From an uncultured Clostridia bacterium (GTDB taxonomy: Bacteria; Bacillota; Clostridia; Oscillospirales; Oscillospiraceae): 12,932 nucleotides of DNA. A model generated the notes under the pieces. The model had not been told where the DNA came from. It made no database searches and was given only the letters and a program-made list of their open reading frames with translations. Below, piece after piece: positions 12,764-12,932 of this stretch (its first letter is position 1; every line of letters starts with the position of its first letter). Position numbers and translations under genes: made by a program. The stretch lies in contig CALZCW010000006.1 of assembly GCA_945635805.1 (NCBI GenBank), positions 1-12,932 of the forward strand, given 5' to 3'.

Positions 12764-12816
12764 GGTCAATTTTTCCATTGAAATAATATCCGGCGGGATA
12801 GCACGGTCTGGAAGGG

Positions 12817-12930
12817 ACGGTGAACGGTGAACAAGTCAGAGCGTAGGGCGCGACGACCTCGGCGCGCCGCTTTTTTCATACTGATTCTTGATTAAAAAGT
12901 TTAATCAAGAATCCCGTGTGCTGCGCACAC
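12817..12930. repeat. composite repeat cluster C: heptamers, GTAG-hairpin unit, AT palindrome, GCGCACAC hairpin
   Basis: Two ACGGTGA heptamers (12817-12830) are followed by a single 27-base unit (12842-12868). That unit starts CGTAGGGCGCG and folds 12847-12854 against 12861-12868 around GACCTC, with one A-G mismatch, and six Ts (12871-12876) follow it. Next come GATTCTTGATTAAA (12883-12896) and TTTAATCAAGAATC (12900-12913), a perfect 14-bp palindrome with loop AAG. GTGTGC/GCACAC (12916-12921 and 12925-12930) forms a last hairpin carrying the GCGCACAC 8-mer. No coding potential is seen between the spoIVB start and the window end. Confidence 0.75.
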
Positions 12931-12932
12931 TC

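Noticed and set aside
12753..12816. Promoter in the right intergenic region (TTGAAA and nearby AATAAT)
   Set aside because: The boxes do not sit at a workable spacing and no gene follows inside the window.

Overview
The window looks like chromosomal DNA of a GC-rich, spore-forming Clostridia, perhaps an Oscillospirales relative. The reasons are a SpoIVB sporulation peptidase, a two-gene SufC/SufB (SMS-type) Fe-S system without SufS/SufU beside it, strong AGGAGG-type ribosome binding sites, sigma-A-like promoters and a tandem glycine riboswitch. The taxonomic placement is inference. Eleven protein genes are supported. There is no rRNA, tRNA, CRISPR array, transposase or phage gene.

Layout, left to right. 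(1) A cluster of hairpin repeats, then an M20 amidohydrolase on the minus strand. (2) A two-gene plus-strand pair (Dabb protein, GIY-YIG protein) with a 4-base overlap. (3) A strong promoter with a dyad leader, driving a THUMP-domain RNA methyltransferase and a diacylglycerol-kinase-family lipid kinase. (4) A second repeat cluster between convergent units, which also supplies the terminator for the minus-strand sufC-sufB operon. (5) A divergent promoter region. Its plus-strand side has consensus TTGACA/TATAAT hexamers followed by a perfect 11-bp dyad, and drives a zinc-ribbon membrane protein and a YjjG-type HAD nucleotidase. (6) A promoter, tandem glycine riboswitch and intrinsic terminator ahead of glyA and a Cof-type HAD phosphatase, closed by a bidirectional terminator. 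(7) A minus-strand dihydropyrimidinase/hydantoinase with its own extended -10 promoter. (8) A minus-strand spoIVB with a 15-bp terminator hairpin. (9) A gene-free right end of about 370 bases holding a terminator hairpin, a third repeat cluster and a perfect 14-bp palindrome.

The genes are mostly housekeeping: RNA modification, lipid phosphorylation, Fe-S assembly, one-carbon/glycine metabolism, nucleotide clean-up and sporulation. I do not see an obvious new defence or biosynthetic system. Two non-coding features deserve most attention. First, a dispersed family of 27-base hairpin units begins with GTAG and shows compensatory base-pair changes between copies. It resembles REP/REPIN elements, and most copies carry a T-tract that makes them look like mobile intrinsic terminators. 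Second, in the glyA leader, the P2 arm of the second glycine aptamer is perfectly complementary over 8 bases to a segment reaching into the 5' arm of the terminator, which suggests a glycine-OFF mechanism.
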